DNA of 64,000 bases from Podospora pseudocomata (Eukaryota; Ascomycota; Sordariomycetes; Sordariales; Podosporaceae). Below are positions 60,701 to 64,000 of this stretch, one piece after another. The position numbers and the translations under genes are program-made. The notes under the pieces are model-generated. The model saw only the letters and a program-made list of their open reading frames with translations. It did no database searches and was not told the origin of the DNA. Location of the stretch: the NCBI RefSeq assembly GCF_035222375.1, contig NW_026946363.1, forward strand, positions 4,836,001 through 4,900,000, written 5' to 3'. The stretch's first letter is position 1. Each line of letters starts with the position of its first letter.

Positions 60701-63700
60701 TAGTGTCACACACGCAGCTTCGAACAACAAGCACAAACCTGGAACTAGGATTATCATCTGAGAACTATTGTTCGGCCATGCAAGGCAAGACGCAATAGAT
60801 ATCTTGTCATTAATGATACGAACTTGGAAAGGTTTAATAACTCAGATCTGTCAGCCTTGTGGTAGATGGCAATGGAAATATGACAGCCGCACTCTTCACC
60901 GTGTTCTCATCTCGTGGTACAGCGTCCCGATCTGATATTCAGGCACCGTTCCCCCTACTCCCTTGCCTCGTCTGCATCATGCCCGAGTGGCGAACTTCAG
61001 ACTGCCCAAGGTCAAAAAGCAAAAAGTCAACATGCCTAATGCGTGGAAGAGCATATGCAGTCATCTTGTCCCAGCCACAGAGAGATGGAATACAGCATGC
61101 AGAGGCAGTGTTTGGCAAAGTTACAGAACCACACAGCATCCGCACACATATTTACAACCAACTGGGCAAGATTCAGGCAAGGGCATACTCACCGCCGGCA
61201 CATGGAGTTGTAAAAACTCCTCACGACCGGTCAAGCCTGGTGCTTGGCCGAGGTTTCATCTCTTGGATTTTGGCTGTCTGATATTGGACAGACTTCTGGT
61301 AACGCATGCCAACGCAACCGCGAGGAGGGGGTAGCCGTCAGTATTCTTGGAAGCCGTTCACCTGGAAGTTGATCAGGAGATGTGCCCAACTGAGGTTATC
61401 CTATCCCCTCACTTTCCGAACACGACATCGATCTTGCCGATACGGGGGCTTGCTCTACCCCATGCCTCCCTACTGAGAGTACCAAGACAGGAGCCGATGG
61501 CAGATCTCGGTCCGCGGCAAGCGATGACCGAAGAAGGACTGCATACTTGTACCCAAATAGGCCAACAACCGAAGGACGATCTAGTGCCAAGCTCAGGAGG
61601 GCAACCCACGGCCAACTTGTCTCTAGAAGGCAGGTAGCCACCGCCATCGCAAAGTCATGCCAGTTTCATCACAGAAAGGGAAAATAGTTACCGTAGGTCG
61701 TCGAGTAACTGGTTTCACAACTTAACAGACAGGCATTGTGTCAACTCATGTCCGAGATCAGATCCGATATACCTCGGATGGCCCGTTGAACCATCGGCAC
61801 TCCATCATAACAACAAACCCTCTTGGAGGACCCCCGCATGAATAGAGGAGGTAGGCTTTGGCAGTGTGGTATCCCACCAGCCCAACAAACACGGCGCGTC
61901 ATCAAAGAGTGCGTCTGACAACCGAGCATCATCATCATACCAGGACCACCAAACCAACGCGATCGACAACAACAGAGTATTGTACCGATCACTGCCGGAA
62001 TATAGGTAGTCTACGCACCAAATCGCTGTTACAGGCAAGATACCACACAAGCAAAACTCACCGCCAAAAAAAATTTGACCCCCAACACCCGTCTATCTCC
62101 GATCAGACCATGCAGTCAGAGCCCAAACAGCCCAGGCAGCGCCATCTCCCTCCTCGCCTCCATCTTCCAGAATCACACACGGCTGTGTCCGGGTAGTAGA
62201 TACACAACCTCCCGGATCAAAACGTCCTGATCTCCATCTCAAACCACGGCGTCACACAACCGCGGCGGTATATGCCTCAACCACCTGAGTAAGATAGGTA
62301 AGTAGGTATACCTGACCCTGCCTTAAACCTCACCTCACATAAGGTACACACCAAAACATGGCAAACTCGAACAACATCCCCTTTTTCCCCTCCAGAACTT
62401 GCCCAATCTAGTGCTGTGTTTGTGCTCCTGTTTAGCACACGCATAGCCCCTCGGACGGTGTGACGAAAACACTGTCACCGAACACCTTTCCTCGGTTAGC
62501 TTGGTATACCTGCGCAAGAGTTTGTTTACGTTGCCTTGCCACAACTCAACGGCCGGATGGCCCTCGGCCGAGAGGGTGGGTTGGTGGTGGTTATGTCGGC
62601 ATGGGTGCTACTTGAGTGGGAGATAAGTCGGTCTATCTTTATTAACGGGATATGTCTGTATTAATTGTTGAGTTGGTTTTGCTGCGGTTCTTCCGGCATA
62701 AAGGTGTTTTTTTAAATCGAATGGGGGGCAAGGTCGGATGAATTGAAGATTGGATGACACGAAACGCCAGTTTTGGGTATCTAGCTTGTAGTAAATCACG
62801 ATCGGATGAAAAGATAGATAGAAAAAGCAGGCAATCTGTTGATTCCCGAAGAAACAGGATCAGTGGGAAGAGGGCAAATTCAAAAAAAAAAAAAAAAAAA
62901 AAAATAACAGCCCAGTAAGTTGAAGTTGCTCGATGAGGTTGCTCCCTGTGTACCTCCTACTCTTGAGATTCTGAGATCAGATGGAAGATACCATAGAAGA
63001 CAGACCTCAGTCGCTCCAGGATTTCAAGTTGTTCACAACACCAACAGCAACTCGGGCAAGAGCACAGAGCAAAATACGTCTGTCTACCAAGAGGCATTTC
63101 TGCAACTTTTACTAAAGAGTCCCACCACATTCCAGTCACAACCACCACGAGCCATCCAAGCTCACTAGTCCACTTACAACTGATCAACGCGAGGCAAAAC
63201 TATTATTCGAAGCCAAACCTCATCAACCGCGATTCAAAGTTTCCTGTGGTCATGAATCGGCTTTGCACAATAAGCATCAGAAACATTCCATCATTCGGCG
63301 CATCGCTGGATGAGGACTTTTCTCGCTAGCAAACCAACCTCAGATATACCTCCAGAAAAACACGCCGAAACCAGCCGTATTTACCTGCCCCAAATGAAAT
63401 GAACATAAAAAGCTTTGCTCGAGTTAGTTTTTGAAAATAAAGAATTTTTTTTTAAAAAAAACCCCCCCAAAAAAAAACCAACTGGTCCGATCCAAAGCAA
63501 GCAATGTGTGTGTGGACTTGTCATGTCGCCAAGTCATGTGACATCCAATACGTGGAAAATACTCAGTACATACCACAGCCCGGATTGATGTTTTGACACA
63601 ACATACCAAAGAGAACAGAAAAGATAAAATGTGAAATTCTTGCAATTTTCAGCAGCATTATCATCAACCCTGCAAGAAATCAAAAAGTTCATGATGGTGA

Positions 63701-63952
63701 TGAACATGAGTGGGTCGAGCGATGAGCTCAAGATCACCGAGTCGGACACTGCCATGCCAGTCAGGTTGAACGCGCAATAATGACTAAAAAAAAGGGGTCA
63801 AGGAATGTGTAAATTATTGATTCGAGAATGGACACCGTTATTAAGACCATTGATCCGCGCCCTCGGCGGGCGACATGACTCGTCAAACCTCAACAAATCG
63901 AGAGTCGGTCACGATCACAACAAACAACAGCCAACAATCGCAACAAAACACC
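57758..63952. other. Region of about 6 kb without a recognised gene
   Basis: The first about 700 nt hold the promoter and leader of the charged-repeat gene (CT-rich on the minus strand). The rest has short, motif-free open frames on both strands; the largest, about 140 codons at 60859-61281, does not look like a protein. Poly-A, poly-C and poly-T runs occur at 62.88 and 63.45 kb. A small spliced gene could have been missed. Confidence 0.4.
62882..62904. repeat. Poly-A tract, 23 nt
   Basis: This is a single uninterrupted run. No target-site duplication or element body could be recognised next to it. Confidence 0.9.
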
Positions 63953-64000
63953 ATGGTTACAGGATCACGACAGCAGAATTGGAGAGGGCAGATCACACCG
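63953..64000 (+). CDS. Possible gene start cut by the window edge
   Basis: An ATG in strong context (AACAAAACACCATGG) follows an A/C-rich leader of the kind seen before fungal start codons. The frame (MVTGSRQQNWRGQIT) is open to the edge. Only about 16 codons are visible, so no product can be named. Confidence 0.25.
   Translation, partial: MVTGSRQQNWRGQITP

Noticed and set aside
62860-62920. Poly-A tract as the tail of a LINE or SINE
   Set aside because: No element body, promoter boxes or target-site duplication is visible beside it.
1-64000. Retroelements, DNA transposons, rRNA genes, CRISPR arrays and a biosynthetic cluster
   Set aside because: I looked for reverse transcriptase, transposase and capsid-type motifs, long terminal repeats, 5S/18S/28S signatures and polyketide or peptide synthetase modules, and saw none; the only transposon-like candidate is the short hairpin at 1698-1815.

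Overview
The window looks like nuclear DNA of a filamentous ascomycete, most likely a sordariomycete close to the Sordariales. Genes carry few, short introns (52-97 nt) with GTRNGT donors, CTRAC/CTGAC branch points and YAG acceptors. The proteins are typical of Pezizomycotina: a long Mediator subunit 12, S1/P1 nuclease, an Asn-rich secreted protein and a DGAT2 with a long N-terminal tail. The one tRNA found, tRNA-Pro(AGG), has an intron. I see no bacterial features, no recognisable transposon or virus-like element and no rRNA.

Layout, left to right: a C2H2 zinc-finger regulator (3.9-5.9 kb); DGAT2, the triacylglycerol synthase (7.2-9.0 kb); a type-B carboxylesterase that is probably membrane anchored through an upstream exon (9.5-12.0 kb); a PQ-loop vacuolar/lysosomal-type transporter on the minus strand (12.6-13.7 kb), divergent from an S1/P1 zinc nuclease (14.8-15.9 kb); an Asn-rich secreted protein (19.1-20.8 kb); a decayed aspartic-protease gene (22.5-24.1 kb); tRNA-Pro (24.74 kb); a 53-residue secreted peptide gene (25.7-26.0 kb); a four-exon gene for the ER protein Asterix (26.8-27.4 kb, minus), whose exons are each too short to stand out as open frames; and MED12/SRB8 (28.9-33.8 kb). 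A gene-poor block follows (33.8-47.7 kb). Its right part looks like a multiply spliced 5' leader feeding a conserved nuclear-type protein that carries the same domain twice (47.7-51.0 kb). Then come an NTF2/SnoaL-like protein (51.8-52.4 kb), convergent with an unknown secreted protein (52.8-53.8 kb), and a large Arg/Asp/Glu-rich protein (54.9-57.8 kb). The last 6 kb is largely empty, with a possible gene start at the right edge.

The genes do not form one pathway. Three encode nuclear or putative regulatory proteins (C2H2 factor, MED12, tandem-domain protein), three concern membranes or lipids (DGAT2, PQ-loop, Asterix) and several are secreted. Points most worth a second look: the tandem-domain gene with its 806-nt intron and long spliced leader; two possible N-termini for the esterase; the small disulfide-loop peptide; a strong hairpin near 1.7 kb; and a repeated within-gene shift from C-rich to G-rich sense strand toward 3' ends. 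All gene models are read by eye, without alignment or transcript data.
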